NCBI RefSeq assembly: GCF_900130065.1
Contig: NZ_FQXV01000006.1
Location: 186,001-250,000 of the forward strand
From: Sporobacter termitidis DSM 10068
Lineage (GTDB): Bacteria; Bacillota; Clostridia; Oscillospirales; Oscillospiraceae
DNA length: 64,000 bases
Direction of reading: 5' to 3'
The notes beneath the pieces were generated by a model. The model was not told the origin of the DNA. It saw only the letters and a program-made list of their open reading frames with translations, and did not search any database. Both the position numbers and the translations under genes were made by a program. Shown here piece after piece: positions 1 through 9,371 of this stretch (position 1 is the first letter of the stretch; each line of letters opens with the position of its first letter).

Positions 1-2
1 AA

Positions 3-1460
3 AATCAAGGATTTCATTATTTATGTATCTGTGATCGTTACTGGGATAATGACCAAGCATCAGAATTTTCCAGCGGCATGATCGTGATAAACGAGAACAA
101 GGATGTGGCCTGGCTGCTCAATCTTGTCCAACAGCGCTTTCTCCGGCTTTCCGAATGGGAAACGAATATGCAGCTGGCGATTATAGATAATTGCAGTTAT
201 CAAAGACTACTGGACCTCTGCGAACCCATATTGTGTAACTTTGTCTCTGTTCTTGATTCAACTTACAAACTATTAGCGCACACCACACATCAAAAAAGTG
301 ACGATCCGATCAATGTTTCTCTGCTTGAAAAGGGGTATCATACAGAGGAAACGATTCGTAAATTTCAGTCGCAGAGGCGTCTGAAGCTGTATGCGGAGGA
401 ACACGGACTTATTTTTGGCCATGCCGGCGAAATATCAATATATGATACCGTATGCAAATGGTGCCATTACGGCGGGGAGAACCTTTTGCAGACTGTAATG
501 GTCTGCAGTAACACGCCACTGTCTGACGAATTGACTGAGCTATTTGATGTTCTGATGAAATATATCGATATCTGCTTCCAACGCGAGCAAAGGCAACTAT
601 TGACGCCGAGCAAAATATACAGCTCCTTAATGCACGATATAATTTATGAAAATCTCAGCAATCCATATCGAATTGCCGATCAGGCCAAGCGCTCCGGAAT
701 ACCTTACATAAGTAATTTCGATTTTTATAAAATTGTTTTTGAAGATATCGCAATCGTACCGATTGGCCGCTTTATTCAGGAACTGTCGTCATATCTTCCG
801 TTTTCAAAGATAATTTCCCAGGACTTTGAAATCTGTGTCCTAAATATCTACGACTCACCTAAAATTACAGAGTATTCGCATAAAAATATCGAAAAGATTA
901 TGCCCCTTTTGGAAAAATACAAGGGTATCTGTGGTGTAAGCGAGAGCTTTTCATGCCTTGCTGAGTTGAAAATGTTCGCCCATCAAGCGACATGTGCATT
1001 TAATATTGGAATAAAATTATACAATCTAGGAAACCATTGGAGCCTTGTCGAAAACATCTTCGAATCGGTTATGCAAAAACTTGAAAGCAGGGTGTTCTAT
1101 TACAACGATATTTATGTTTTCCATATACTGCAGTGTTCAGAAATCGGCTCTGCTGATTTGTTTACGAATTCACCTTATACTAAATCGCTCAAGACTCTAA
1201 TGGAATATGATAAAGAGCATGACGGCAATCTTATCGAGATACTGTATTGCTACCTACTGTGTGAACGCAGACCAACGGCTGTCGGAAACATACTTCATAT
1301 GCATCGAAATACCGTTCTTTATCATATTGGACGAATTATTGAAATCATAGGTACCGACCTCGACGATTATTGGGTACGGTTAAAATTAATGCTTGCGTTT
1401 CATTATCTCGAACTGCAGGCTGCAAACATTAAAAGTAACGAAGTGCACTCTGGGAAATAG
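3..1460 (+). CDS. PucR/CdaR-family transcriptional regulator, 5' end outside window
   Basis: Likely a DNA-binding transcriptional regulator of the PucR type. The frame is open from base 3, and the first ATG (base 78) is preceded in frame by protein-like sequence, so the gene probably begins to the left of the window. The C-terminal 70 residues carry the HTH_30-type helix-turn-helix (ERRPTAVGNILHMHRNTVLY), which follows a run resembling the PucR middle domain. The N-terminal sensor part has no motif I recognise. It points toward the Fix/molybdoenzyme operon, with a shared bidirectional terminator between them, so it may regulate that operon or genes to the left. Family assignment rests on the C-terminal HTH; the ligand is unknown. 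Confidence 0.75.
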   Translation, partial: NQGFHYLCICDRYWDNDQASEFSSGMIVINENKDVAWLLNLVQQRFLRLSEWETNMQLAIIDNCSYQRLLDLCEPILCNFVSVLDSTYKLLAHTTHQKSDDPINVSLLEKGYHTEETIRKFQSQRRLKLYAEEHGLIFGHAGEISIYDTVCKWCHYGGENLLQTVMVCSNTPLSDELTELFDVLMKYIDICFQREQRQLLTPSKIYSSLMHDIIYENLSNPYRIADQAKRSGIPYISNFDFYKIVFEDIAIVPIGRFIQELSSYLPFSKIISQDFEICVLNIYDSPKITEYSHKNIEKIMPLLEKYKGICGVSESFSCLAELKMFAHQATCAFNIGIKLYNLGNHWSLVENIFESVMQKLESRVFYYNDIYVFHILQCSEIGSADLFTNSPYTKSLKTLMEYDKEHDGNLIEILYCYLLCERRPTAVGNILHMHRNTVLYHIGRIIEIIGTDLDDYWVRLKLMLAFHYLELQAANIKSNEVHSGK

Positions 1461-1496
1461 CTGTCTATCAAACAGCCATTCGCCCTCTTAAACAGT

Positions 1497-1527
1497 CAGC
1501 GCGCCGGGATAGAATCCCGGCGCGCTG
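1497..1527. terminator. Bidirectional hairpin terminator between the convergent pucR-like gene and fixB
   Basis: A perfect 14-bp inverted repeat (CAGCGCGCCGGGAT / ATCCCGGCGCGCTG) with a 3-base loop sits in the 86-bp gap between two convergent genes. It would end the long fix operon. Confidence 0.75.
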
Positions 1528-1546
1528 TGTCAAATCAATATTCACT

Positions 1547-2548
1547 TTACGCTTTGTACTTTTTGATGGCCTCGGTGAGGGCGGGGAGAACTTCCTTGAC
1601 GTCGCCCACGATACCGTAATCGGCAACGTCAAAGATCGGCGCGTCGGGGTCGCGGTTGATGGCGATGATGACATCCGACCCGGACATACCGGCCAGGTGC
1701 TGGATCGCGCCGGAAATGCCGCAGGCGATGTACAGCTTCGGGCCGACGGTCTTGCCGGTCTGTCCCACCTGATGCGCGTGGGATATCCAGCCGGAGTCCA
1801 CAGCTGCGCGGGAAGCGCCCACGACGCCGCCCAGAACGTCGGCCAGGTCCTTTACCAGCGCAAAATTTTCCGGCTTGCCCAACCCGCGGCCGCCGGAGAC
1901 GATGATGTCCGCCTCCTCCAGCTTCACGGCCGCCTCGGCTGCTTCTGCGATCTTCTCTACCAATGTTGTCCGGACGGTCCCTGCCGGCACGGGAATGTCT
2001 TCCCTGATGATCTCGGCGGTCCGCGCCGCGTCGGGCATGCCGCGCTTGAACACGCCGGGGCGCACCGTACCGATCTGGGGGCGGGTATTCGGACACTCGA
2101 TCGTTGCCATGAGATTCCCGCCGAAGGCGGGGCGCGTCCACTGCACGTTGCCGGTCACGGTGTCGATCTCAAGACCCGTACAGTCCGCCGTCAAGCCGGT
2201 CTTCAGCCCGCAGGACAAACGCGGACCCATATCGCGGCCCTGGCTCGTTGCGCCGATGAGTATCGTTGAGGGCTTGTACTTATGAGTCAGCTGCGCCATC
2301 GCGTATTCGTAGGCCTCGGAGCTGTAATCGGCATAATCGGCCCCTTCCGCTACGATGATCTGATCCGCGCCATAGGCTGCGGCCGACTTTACCGCTTCGT
2401 CCACACCGCTGCCGATGACCACGGCGGCCAGCTTTTCGCCCACGGCGTCCGTCATCCTGCGGCCTGGGCCTAAAAGCTCCAGACCTACGCTCTTTGCCGA
2501 ACCGTTCAAAACTTCAATATATACCCAGAGATTCTTATATTCGCTCAT
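1547..2548 (-). CDS. fixB: Electron transfer flavoprotein alpha subunit (FixB/EtfA)
   Basis: FAD-binding alpha subunit of an electron-transfer flavoprotein; with FixA it carries electrons to a FixC/FixX-type quinone oxidoreductase. The 333-residue length is normal. The C-terminal FAD domain is clear ([20 protein letters not shown], then [20 protein letters not shown] and [18 protein letters not shown]). Last gene of a nine-gene operon, 11 bp after fixA. Because fixA, fixB, fixC and fixX are all present, I read this as a FixABCX-type (potentially electron-bifurcating) ETF rather than a beta-oxidation ETF. Known FixABCX systems oxidise NADH and reduce both quinone and ferredoxin/flavodoxin; bifurcation here is inference. 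Confidence 0.93.
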   Translation of the reverse strand: MSEYKNLWVYIEVLNGSAKSVGLELLGPGRRMTDAVGEKLAAVVIGSGVDEAVKSAAAYGADQIIVAEGADYADYSSEAYEYAMAQLTHKYKPSTILIGATSQGRDMGPRLSCGLKTGLTADCTGLEIDTVTGNVQWTRPAFGGNLMATIECPNTRPQIGTVRPGVFKRGMPDAARTAEIIREDIPVPAGTVRTTLVEKIAEAAEAAVKLEEADIIVSGGRGLGKPENFALVKDLADVLGGVVGASRAAVDSGWISHAHQVGQTGKTVGPKLYIACGISGAIQHLAGMSGSDVIIAINRDPDAPIFDVADYGIVGDVKEVLPALTEAIKKYKA

Positions 2549-2559
2549 GTTGGGCCCCC

Positions 2560-3363
2560 TTATATGACGCCGGCGTCACTGAGGAACGCCGTCAGCTTTT
2601 CCGCGGCCAGAACGCCGGTTTCTTCCTGAAGCTTTACGCCGCCCTTTTTTCGCTGGGGCACGAAGGTCTTCTTCACCTTCGTGGGCGAGCCCTTCAGGCC
2701 GGTGCGCTCCGTATCGATAGCAAAATCGGCTGCGGTCAGTACCGTGATCACCGCGCGGTTGGCCGCCATCTTCGATTTGACGGAGGCGTAGCGCGGTTCA
2801 TAGGCTGTTTTCGTTACAGTAACCACCACGGGCAGCGACGCTTCCAAGACCTCGTAGCCGTCCTCGGTCTCGCGGCGCGCACGAATCTTGCCGCCCTCCG
2901 GCGTAACCTCCAACGCATTGGTGATTTGCGGGTAGTCCAAATGCTTGGCCAGCTCCGGGCCTACCTGGCCGGTGTCGCCGTCGATGGCCTGCTTGCCGCA
3001 GAAGATCAGGTCAAAGGGCGCGCCCTCGCGCTTCTCCAGCTCCTTCACCACGCAGGAAAGCACATAGCTCGTCGCCAGCGTGTCGGAGCCGCCGAAGGCG
3101 CGGTCGCTGGCCAGATACGCCTTGTCCGCGCCAACGGACAGGCAGGTTTTCAAGGCTTCCTTGGCCTGCTCGGGACCCATGGTCGCCACGACGATTTTCG
3201 CTCCTGGGTCGGCGTCCTTGATTTTGACCGCCGTCTCCAGCGCGTAAGTGTCAAAGGTGTTGACGATGCTCGGAACGCCCGCCCGGATCAGCGTGTTCGT
3301 ATTGGGATCGATCCTGATCTCCGTGGTATCCGGCACCTGCTTGATGCATACCAGTATGTTCAT
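2560..3363 (-). CDS. fixA: Electron transfer flavoprotein beta subunit (FixA/EtfB)
   Basis: Beta subunit of the ETF pair, about 267 residues. It starts with the family signature MNILVCIKQVPDTTEIRIDP and carries the adenine-nucleotide-binding region (VVATMGPEQAKEALKTCLSV, then DLIFCGKQAIDGDTGQVGP). An in-frame ATG 78 bp upstream exists, but the start at 3363 has a strong ribosome binding site (AAAGGAGA) and matches the conserved N-terminus. It is separated from fixB by 11 bp. In bifurcating ETFs this subunit binds a second FAD; whether this one does cannot be judged by eye. Confidence 0.93.
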   Translation of the reverse strand: MNILVCIKQVPDTTEIRIDPNTNTLIRAGVPSIVNTFDTYALETAVKIKDADPGAKIVVATMGPEQAKEALKTCLSVGADKAYLASDRAFGGSDTLATSYVLSCVVKELEKREGAPFDLIFCGKQAIDGDTGQVGPELAKHLDYPQITNALEVTPEGGKIRARRETEDGYEVLEASLPVVVTVTKTAYEPRYASVKSKMAANRAVITVLTAADFAIDTERTGLKGSPTKVKKTFVPQRKKGGVKLQEETGVLAAEKLTAFLSDAGVI

Positions 3364-3457
3364 CCGAAGTTCTCCTTTGCTGTTTATCTCATGCGATTGC
3401 CGCAATGACCGCCGCTTTAAGCGCATGACATCACGGTACATTTTGTGCGCGCTCTTT

Positions 3458-3697
3458 TTATTTTATGATGCGCTTCGCCGCCTTCAGAATCCGCGCCGTG
3501 AAATCTTCGCCTTCATGCGCCTGGGCGTCGTAAGTGCTTTCGCCCTGAGCCTCCGAAAGGCTTTTCTGCTTTTTATCCTTTTTCAGATTCTTATACCCCA
3601 CGTAGGCGCCCGCGCCCACGAGGGCCACCGCCGCCAATTTTCCGAGGACGCCCGAACCCGTCTTCCTCTGAACCAGTTCCAAACTATAGCTTTTCAT
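3458..3697 (-). CDS. Small single-helix membrane protein in the fix operon, function unknown
   Basis: A 79-residue protein not assigned to a family. The start at 3697 follows a good Shine-Dalgarno (GGAGG, 9-base spacing); an upstream in-frame ATG lacks one. A glycine/alanine-rich hydrophobic stretch at about residues 17-34 (VLGKLAAVALVGAGAYVGYK) is followed by a lysine-rich segment, then a polar tail, as in single-pass or membrane-associated proteins. It lies between the prenyl synthase and fixA genes. A role as membrane tether or small electron-transfer accessory is possible but unsupported by any motif. Confidence 0.6.
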   Translation of the reverse strand: MKSYSLELVQRKTGSGVLGKLAAVALVGAGAYVGYKNLKKDKKQKSLSEAQGESTYDAQAHEGEDFTARILKAAKRIIK

Positions 3698-3747
3698 ATT
3701 ATTTGTCCTCCATTCGTAATATTGATGCAATATGGGTTAACAGTATC

Positions 3748-4752
3748 TCAAACATGCCTGCCGGAAAGCCTGACCGCAAGCTCTTTCAATGCGGCTTTTT
3801 CTTTGCTTTGCGGGAAATCGCGCAGCGCGTCGACAGCCTCGGCGGTCTTTTGGCGTATCACCATTTTCGTATAGTCCAGGGCTTTTGACGCTCTGACATA
3901 ATCGATGAGCCACCTGATATCGCCGTCGTCTTTGTCTTTTGCCCTGAATCTGGTCTTCACAGCTGCCGGGACCTCTTCCTCCAGAAGATATAACACCGGC
4001 AGCGTGAAAATGCCGTTTTGGAGATCCTGTCCGGGCTTTTTGCCGAACTCCTGTTTCTCGGAAAAGTCGAGCAGGTCGTCACAAAGCTGAAAAGCGACGC
4101 CAAGCTTTTCTCCATAAACCCTCAGCATATTCGCCTTGGATTCCGGAAGTCCGCCGGCGACCGCCCCGGTAAAGCAGCTGGCCGCAATCAGGCTGGCCGT
4201 TTTTCTGTATATCTGAAAAAAATACTCTTCGCGCGTCTGATAATCCGATTCATAACGGGCAATGAGCTGGCGAAGCTCACCCAGGCACATCTCCGTCGAG
4301 GCCTGAACGAGCGCCTCATTGATGCCGGTACCCTTGTAGAAATGGAGGTACCCCATTGCTTCCGCCAGCAAAAAGTCCCCCGACTGAACAGCCGCGTCCA
4401 CCCCGCTCGTCGCATTGATCGTCGCGCATCCCCGCCGGAGCACCGCGTTATCCACCACATCGTCATGGATAAGAGACGCCGTGTGCATGAGCTCCAGCAT
4501 GCACATTAAAGGCTGGATGGGATATCTATCATCACTACCCATTCTATAGCAAAGGTAGGCCAGAACGGGGCGTAGCCTTTTGCCTCCGGAAGCGATGATG
4601 CGCTCCAGGTCCGATTGCATCGGAGCACAGGGAATATCCATATGGAGCAGCATTTGCCGCATACGCTCAAGCTCTGCTTGAATGTCCTCAAGAAGCTCTT
4701 TGTTTTTCGATATTTTCACAGCTTTTTGAATCGTCTCCGTCACCGCCTTCAT
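3748..4752 (-). CDS. Long-chain polyprenyl diphosphate synthase (HepT/IspB type)
   Basis: Condenses isopentenyl diphosphate onto an allylic primer to make a quinone side chain. The 334 residues carry both aspartate-rich motifs: LIHDDVVD near residue 95 and LCDDLLDF near residue 222, plus the GGKRLRP substrate-binding segment near residue 56. Length and motifs fit hepta/octaprenyl synthases. Its start overlaps the stop of the upstream small gene (ATGA), indicating translational coupling. Being inside a fix-molybdoenzyme operon is unusual and suggests dedicated quinone tail supply; chain length cannot be told from sequence. Confidence 0.88.
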   Translation of the reverse strand: MKAVTETIQKAVKISKNKELLEDIQAELERMRQMLLHMDIPCAPMQSDLERIIASGGKRLRPVLAYLCYRMGSDDRYPIQPLMCMLELMHTASLIHDDVVDNAVLRRGCATINATSGVDAAVQSGDFLLAEAMGYLHFYKGTGINEALVQASTEMCLGELRQLIARYESDYQTREEYFFQIYRKTASLIAASCFTGAVAGGLPESKANMLRVYGEKLGVAFQLCDDLLDFSEKQEFGKKPGQDLQNGIFTLPVLYLLEEEVPAAVKTRFRAKDKDDGDIRWLIDYVRASKALDYTKMVIRQKTAEAVDALRDFPQSKEKAALKELAVRLSGRHV

Positions 4753-5150
4753 CCGAGCACCGCCGGCAGCCTGCGGATGAAGGCTATGTAGTCGTCAACG
4801 CCTCCCGACAATTGTATATCGGTCTTGAGATAAGCCGAAAAAGCATCCGTCAGGGAAACACTGTCCAGCGGAATGAGATTTTTCGAAAATTGGCTGAAAA
4901 AATAATCGCCAAGCAGCGTTGCCCAGGCGGGGTAATCCAGAACCAGCCCGTGGAGCCTGCGAAAGTACAGGAAGCACTGACAGGCCGCAGCAAGCTCTGC
5001 AATATTGGGACCGCCGTACACAAGCACAAGCGCGTCGGCAGCAATGTACCGCTCCGATACCGGAGGAAGCTGAATCCTGCTCTCGTTCCACAGGCAGTAC
5101 CCCTCCGCGAGCATATTGTCCACAGTGTCTCTCAGGTCCGATGCTGTCAA
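4749..5150 (-). CDS. Hypothetical 133-residue protein coupled to the prenyl synthase; possible HepS-like partner
   Basis: Not confidently recognised. It is helical-looking, with no Cys motif or signal peptide. The segment around residues 80-110 (LLGDYFFSQFSKNLIPLD) resembles the region found in component I (HepS) of the heterodimeric heptaprenyl diphosphate synthases of Firmicutes. The stop overlaps the prenyl synthase start by 4 bp, which favours a subunit relationship. A TorD-like chaperone for the neighbouring molybdoenzyme was considered because of its place after the Fe-S subunit, but I see no TorD signature and the length (about 200 usual) is short. Confidence 0.55.
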   Translation of the reverse strand: MTASDLRDTVDNMLAEGYCLWNESRIQLPPVSERYIAADALVLVYGGPNIAELAAACQCFLYFRRLHGLVLDYPAWATLLGDYFFSQFSKNLIPLDSVSLTDAFSAYLKTDIQLSGGVDDYIAFIRRLPAVLG

Positions 5151-5165
5151 ACGACTATCTCCTTC

Positions 5166-6011
5166 TCAGCTTGCTTCAAAATACATGACGTTCAGACATG
5201 GGCTTTCATCTTTTACTGTGACTTCGCAGCAAACGGGACGATAACCCGGCATCAGTCCTTCGATTTCAAACGTTCCGCTGTTCTTGGGAATGCGGTCGAT
5301 CTTGAATTCGCCGAAGAAATCCGTGTGCACTTCCTTCAGTATCTCGCCGTCCAGCTTCAACCGCACGGCCGCGTCGGCCGCCGCCTTTTCAACGCCATCC
5401 TTCTTATAGGCCAGCGCCCCGGAAATGAAGCAGGTCGTATATCTGTACAGGTTCCTGTAGAGCACGCGCGGCTGGTGATTTCCGTCGTATAACGGCTTCA
5501 GCTTCTGATCCTCAACAAGCTTATCGAATTCCGAATCCTCGCAGCGCACGATGCTGAGGGCACGCAGCGGGCAGGCCTGAACGCATCTCGGCTCTTTCCA
5601 GCCCGCATCCAGAAGATGCGCGCACATCGTGCACTTCTGCGCGGTTTCGAGTTCCTCGTTCCATGAGATCATCCCGAACGGACAGGCTTTGACGAGCTCC
5701 GGGTTGCCCTTTGCTTTTTCCGGGTCCAGCAGGACGATACCGTCCGGCCTGCGGTGCACAGCGTCCGGGCATGTCTTTTCACACGGCGCCTCCGCACAGT
5801 GCTGGCACATTTCAGTGACATAACACAGATCGGTAAACGGCGGTGTTCCGCGTTCATGTTTCACCGGATTGATCCATTTTTCCTCGTGCTTCTGCTGTTT
5901 TTCCGTATATGGCAGCCAACTGTTGCCCACATGCTCGTCCTTGCAGGCAACCATGCAGTTAAAGCAGCCGACGCATTTATTGAGATCGACGACTAAATGC
6001 ACTTTTTCCAT
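5166..6011 (-). CDS. Fe-S subunit of a transhydroxylase-like molybdoenzyme
   Basis: Electron-transfer subunit, 281 residues. Residues 13-23 give CVGCFNCMVAC, followed by CQHCAEAPCEKTCP, then a CPFG segment and CTMCAHLL...CVQACP, enough cysteines for three or more [4Fe-4S] clusters. The last 80 residues form a separate beta-rich domain (DGEILKEVHTDFFGEFKIDR) resembling carboxypeptidase-regulatory/transthyretin folds. That combination and length match the small subunit of pyrogallol-phloroglucinol transhydroxylase. The start at 6011 was chosen for its GGGGAG site and for the conserved MEKVHLVVDLNKC; it overlaps the catalytic subunit's end by 19 bp. There is no Tat signal, so it is probably cytoplasmic. 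Confidence 0.85.
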   Translation of the reverse strand: MEKVHLVVDLNKCVGCFNCMVACKDEHVGNSWLPYTEKQQKHEEKWINPVKHERGTPPFTDLCYVTEMCQHCAEAPCEKTCPDAVHRRPDGIVLLDPEKAKGNPELVKACPFGMISWNEELETAQKCTMCAHLLDAGWKEPRCVQACPLRALSIVRCEDSEFDKLVEDQKLKPLYDGNHQPRVLYRNLYRYTTCFISGALAYKKDGVEKAAADAAVRLKLDGEILKEVHTDFFGEFKIDRIPKNSGTFEIEGLMPGYRPVCCEVTVKDESPCLNVMYFEAS

Positions 6012-9000
6012 TTCAGGCACTCCCCTTCCCATTTTCTGACCTCGACAAGGCAGGAGTTGACCGCCAGACCGTGGGCATTTTTTGTGATGAATCTCTTTGG
6101 TGTGAGTATATTGATGCACCCATTTTGCTCGGGCGACTTGCCAGGCTCACCGACCGGACGATAATCCGAGCAGGATTCGTAGGAATGGACGATCCCCATC
6201 GGCAGCCTTTCCGTCAGGTCCAGGCCGCACAGGACGCTGCCGCGGTCGTTGTACACCTCCACAATGTCGCCCTGCTTTAATCCCCTGGCCGACGCGTCCT
6301 TTGGGTTCATACGGAATATCCAGTAAAAATACCCGTCGATCAGCATCCTGTGCTGCTCGATATCGTTGATGAAGGAGTCTTTCCCATCGCCCATCGTGTG
6401 AAAGCTGAACTTGGAATGCGGGGAAATGAGCTGCAGCTTGTATTTCTCATAGGGCTCGGAGCCGACGCCCTCCCACGAGGGTATATAAGTGCAGATCGGG
6501 AGGCGCTCCTTATCGTCCGGATCAAAGCGCTTGAGCGACTGCGCCTCAAATTCGAATTTGCCCGACGGTGTCTGCAGGCCCTCGCCGTATCTGCCGTAAT
6601 ACTCCGACGGGAGCGGCGTCAGCTCCGGCGTATCCTTCTTGACGCCGCGCGCAAACCAGTTGAGCGCCAGCGGGTCCCTTCTGTTTTCAGGCAGTGGGGG
6701 AACGACGTAATAGCCTTTTTTCAGAAATTGACGCCATGAGATCACCTTAGACATGTCGGTGGCGGCAAAGCACCGCCGCACCCAGTCGTACTCGGTGTTT
6801 CCCTCGCTGAAGACCTGCCAGAGCCCGAGCCTGTTGGCGATGGCCTGAAAGATATCAAAATCCGATTTTGACTGTCCCAGCGGCTCGATGCACTTATGCT
6901 GCATGAAGACGACACGATGATTGTTCTGCAGGTAAGATTTTTCGATATATCCGCCGCAGTTGGCAAATTCTCCGATATCCCAGCGCTCAAAGGTGGTGCA
7001 GGCCGGCAGGATGATATCCGCGAAGCGCGCCTCGCCCTCCATCCAGACGGATTGGTTCACGACGCATTCCAGCTTGTCGCTCCTGTACATGTCCGCGTAA
7101 CGGTTCGATTCCGGCTGCGTGCCGAAATACGAGCCGCCGTATTTGTAAAAGAGCTTGACAGGGGAATGGCCGGGCGCCGGATAACGCACTTTCCTGAACT
7201 GCCCATGAATGGTGGAGTTATCCATGTCAAACGCTTCCGCGTGGCCTTCCAGGATGGCCTCCGGAATGCGAAGGCGCGGGATTCTCTGGTACTCGGAGTT
7301 GACAGACGGCGATTGCGGCATACGGTTGTACATCTGAACGCCCGAGGCGTTGCCCATATAGTCCCCGGAAAAGCCGCCCTCGGCGTAGCCCGGGAACCAG
7401 AAGTGCGTATCCAGCGGCGTGCCATACTGCAGCCCCCCGAAGTTGACGCCCTCCTTGCCCATGCCCTGCATCGCCACCAGACACACCATCGCGCGCGCCC
7501 ACTCCGTACCGTATGCGGTGCGGCAGGCGCTGCCAAAGGAATGGAGTCCGCCGCAGGCGAGATATGTTTTCCGCTTGCCCCATTCCTCCGCCAGGGCGCG
7601 GACCACCCGGGCCTCAACGCCGGTAATCGGTGCCTGCCATTCCGGTGTCTTGGGAATGCCGTCCGTTTCGCCGTTGATATACTCGGCCCACTTCTCCAGG
7701 CCCTGTGTGCGCTTGGCCACATAATCCTTGTCGTAGGTGCCGTTTTGCAGCCATACGTACGCGATTGCCAGCGCCATGGCCGTATCGGTGGCGGGCCTGG
7801 GGGCGATCCAGCGCCCGCCCATAAAGGACGCCGTACTGTTCAGGTAAGGGTCGATGTGGACAACCGGAATATTCAGCTGCTTCACCCAGTCCCGCCGGAT
7901 CGTCCCCTCCTGAGCACCGTACACGCCCGATGTCGACTCCGGGTCCGAGGACCAGAAGACGATCATCTCCGCGTTCTTCATACAGTCCTCAACGGTGGAA
8001 TAGGGCTCGGCGCCGCCTCTTCTGACAGTGTTGCCGTAGTGGTGAACGGCGCCCCACGCAAACCCCTCCCAGCTGTCGGGATTGGCCGCCATGCCGGTTG
8101 CCCCGATGCAGTTGAAAAACCGGTTCGATGCGCTCGTAAAGTACCCGACGGTGCCCCAGTTGTGATGCGACCCCCGTGAGTGGTACACGGCGCCGGGCCC
8201 GTACGTCTGCCGGACCCGCGCGATCTCCCCGCCCACGATATCCAGCGCCTCGTCCCAGGAAATGCGCTCATAGCCCGAGACGCCCCGGTTCTCCGGGTGC
8301 CGGTCGCCATTCACGTCGAAATCGACGCGCTTCATCGGATACAGAAGGCGGTCAGGCGAATAAACGAGCGATTTCCAACCCATCCCGTAAGCCGTCGCCG
8401 TCGTTCTTTTGGGCGGCGTGAACTTTTTGCCATGGGCCGTGATCGTCCAGGGATCGGCGTCCTCCTCATCGAATTCGATTGGGGTGACACGCACGATTTT
8501 GCCGTCCTTCACATACACAAACAGCGGCCCCCCGTTCGTCCCGGTCACATAGCGCTTCTCCCCGTTTTCCATCGTCACACCATAGTTGCCAAGATAAAGG
8601 ACGTCAAAAGCAAAGACCTTTAAAAGCAGCGACGAAAACCACATGGCCTTGTCGTCCGGGCCGTTTAACACCAGCGATGTGTTTTTTGCGGCGTTTACGA
8701 AATCGACGGTGTCGCCGAGCATCTGACCCATCATGACCTTGCGGGCGATGTTCTCGTCCTCAAAGATCATCTCGACCTCGGCGGTATCAAAAACCCCGGT
8801 TTTACCGGTCACCTCACCATTCCTGAAAGTCAGGAACCGTCCTTGACTGTTGTCCCGGATCTTTAGCTGAACCGTCGTATCCTGCGCTTCGAGCTCCTTT
8901 TTAAAGGCCGGAGCTGCTTTAGCCAAAGTATTCAGGAGCTTGTCGAGCGTGAACAATGTCCCTTTCAGAAATGTCTTATCAAAAAACTCAACAGCCGCCT

Positions 9001-9019
9001 CTGTAATCTTGTTTACCAT
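5993..9019 (-). CDS. Molybdopterin oxidoreductase catalytic subunit with SCP2-like N-terminal domain
   Basis: A 1008-residue DMSO-reductase-family protein that binds a bis-pterin Mo/W cofactor. Residues about 20-135 look like an SCP2 lipid/sterol-binding domain (AEVEMIFEDENIARKVMMGQ, then VLNGPDDKAMWFSSLLLKV). The molybdopterin domains follow (ERISWDEALDIVGGEIARVR at 251; FADIILPACTTFERWD; ERLPMGIVHSYESCSDYRPV). No cysteine cluster precedes them, so the usual N-terminal [4Fe-4S] is absent, as in transhydroxylase. A SHHNWG segment (284-289) and WSSDPE (356-361) sit where the family supplies active-site and metal-ligand residues. No Tat signal. Substrate unknown; phenolic or other hydroxylated ring compounds are an inference. 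Confidence 0.85.
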   Translation of the reverse strand: MVNKITEAAVEFFDKTFLKGTLFTLDKLLNTLAKAAPAFKKELEAQDTTVQLKIRDNSQGRFLTFRNGEVTGKTGVFDTAEVEMIFEDENIARKVMMGQMLGDTVDFVNAAKNTSLVLNGPDDKAMWFSSLLLKVFAFDVLYLGNYGVTMENGEKRYVTGTNGGPLFVYVKDGKIVRVTPIEFDEEDADPWTITAHGKKFTPPKRTTATAYGMGWKSLVYSPDRLLYPMKRVDFDVNGDRHPENRGVSGYERISWDEALDIVGGEIARVRQTYGPGAVYHSRGSHHNWGTVGYFTSASNRFFNCIGATGMAANPDSWEGFAWGAVHHYGNTVRRGGAEPYSTVEDCMKNAEMIVFWSSDPESTSGVYGAQEGTIRRDWVKQLNIPVVHIDPYLNSTASFMGGRWIAPRPATDTAMALAIAYVWLQNGTYDKDYVAKRTQGLEKWAEYINGETDGIPKTPEWQAPITGVEARVVRALAEEWGKRKTYLACGGLHSFGSACRTAYGTEWARAMVCLVAMQGMGKEGVNFGGLQYGTPLDTHFWFPGYAEGGFSGDYMGNASGVQMYNRMPQSPSVNSEYQRIPRLRIPEAILEGHAEAFDMDNSTIHGQFRKVRYPAPGHSPVKLFYKYGGSYFGTQPESNRYADMYRSDKLECVVNQSVWMEGEARFADIILPACTTFERWDIGEFANCGGYIEKSYLQNNHRVVFMQHKCIEPLGQSKSDFDIFQAIANRLGLWQVFSEGNTEYDWVRRCFAATDMSKVISWRQFLKKGYYVVPPLPENRRDPLALNWFARGVKKDTPELTPLPSEYYGRYGEGLQTPSGKFEFEAQSLKRFDPDDKERLPICTYIPSWEGVGSEPYEKYKLQLISPHSKFSFHTMGDGKDSFINDIEQHRMLIDGYFYWIFRMNPKDASARGLKQGDIVEVYNDRGSVLCGLDLTERLPMGIVHSYESCSDYRPVGEPGKSPEQNGCINILTPKRFITKNAHGLAVNSCLVEVRKWEGECLKWKKCI

Positions 9020-9048
9020 TTATGTACTTCCCTTCCCGCAACGCATGC

Positions 9049-9333
9049 TTATCCCTGCGTAAATTCAATACCCTTGCCGCCTACCGGATAGCTCCAGCTC
9101 TTCACGACCCTGCCTTTGGACAGGACGCGGCATGTGCCGCACTCCAGGCAGCCCTCATGGTTGAAGGAGAGCTTTCCGTTTTCATATTGATAGAGCCCGG
9201 CGGGACAGGCCATAACAAGCAAATTGATTTTTTCCTTGTTGTCATAGCCGTCGTTTATCGTGATGTGGGGATTATGCTGATCGATATTGAAGCGGTCGAG
9301 CCCCAGCTTGTTGTCCAAACTCATTTTTCCCAT
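9049..9333 (-). CDS. fixX: FixX-type ferredoxin
   Basis: A 94-residue ferredoxin-like partner of the FixC quinone oxidoreductase. The motif ACPAGLYQYENGKLSFNHEG followed by CLECGTCRVL is characteristic of FixX and of the C-terminus of ETF:quinone oxidoreductases. It lies directly after fixC and before the molybdoenzyme gene, so Fix subunits flank the Mo enzyme on both sides of the operon. It probably transfers electrons between ETF, FixC and quinone. Confidence 0.9.
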   Translation of the reverse strand: MGKMSLDNKLGLDRFNIDQHNPHITINDGYDNKEKINLLVMACPAGLYQYENGKLSFNHEGCLECGTCRVLSKGRVVKSWSYPVGGKGIEFTQG

Positions 9334-9371
9334 CAGTGATCATTCCTTTTCGTGTCGTTCAAATACCGGAG

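Noticed and set aside
4749-5150. TorD-type chaperone for the molybdoenzyme
   Set aside because: No TorD signature and the length is short; coupling to the prenyl synthase fits a HepS-like partner better, though this is not proven.
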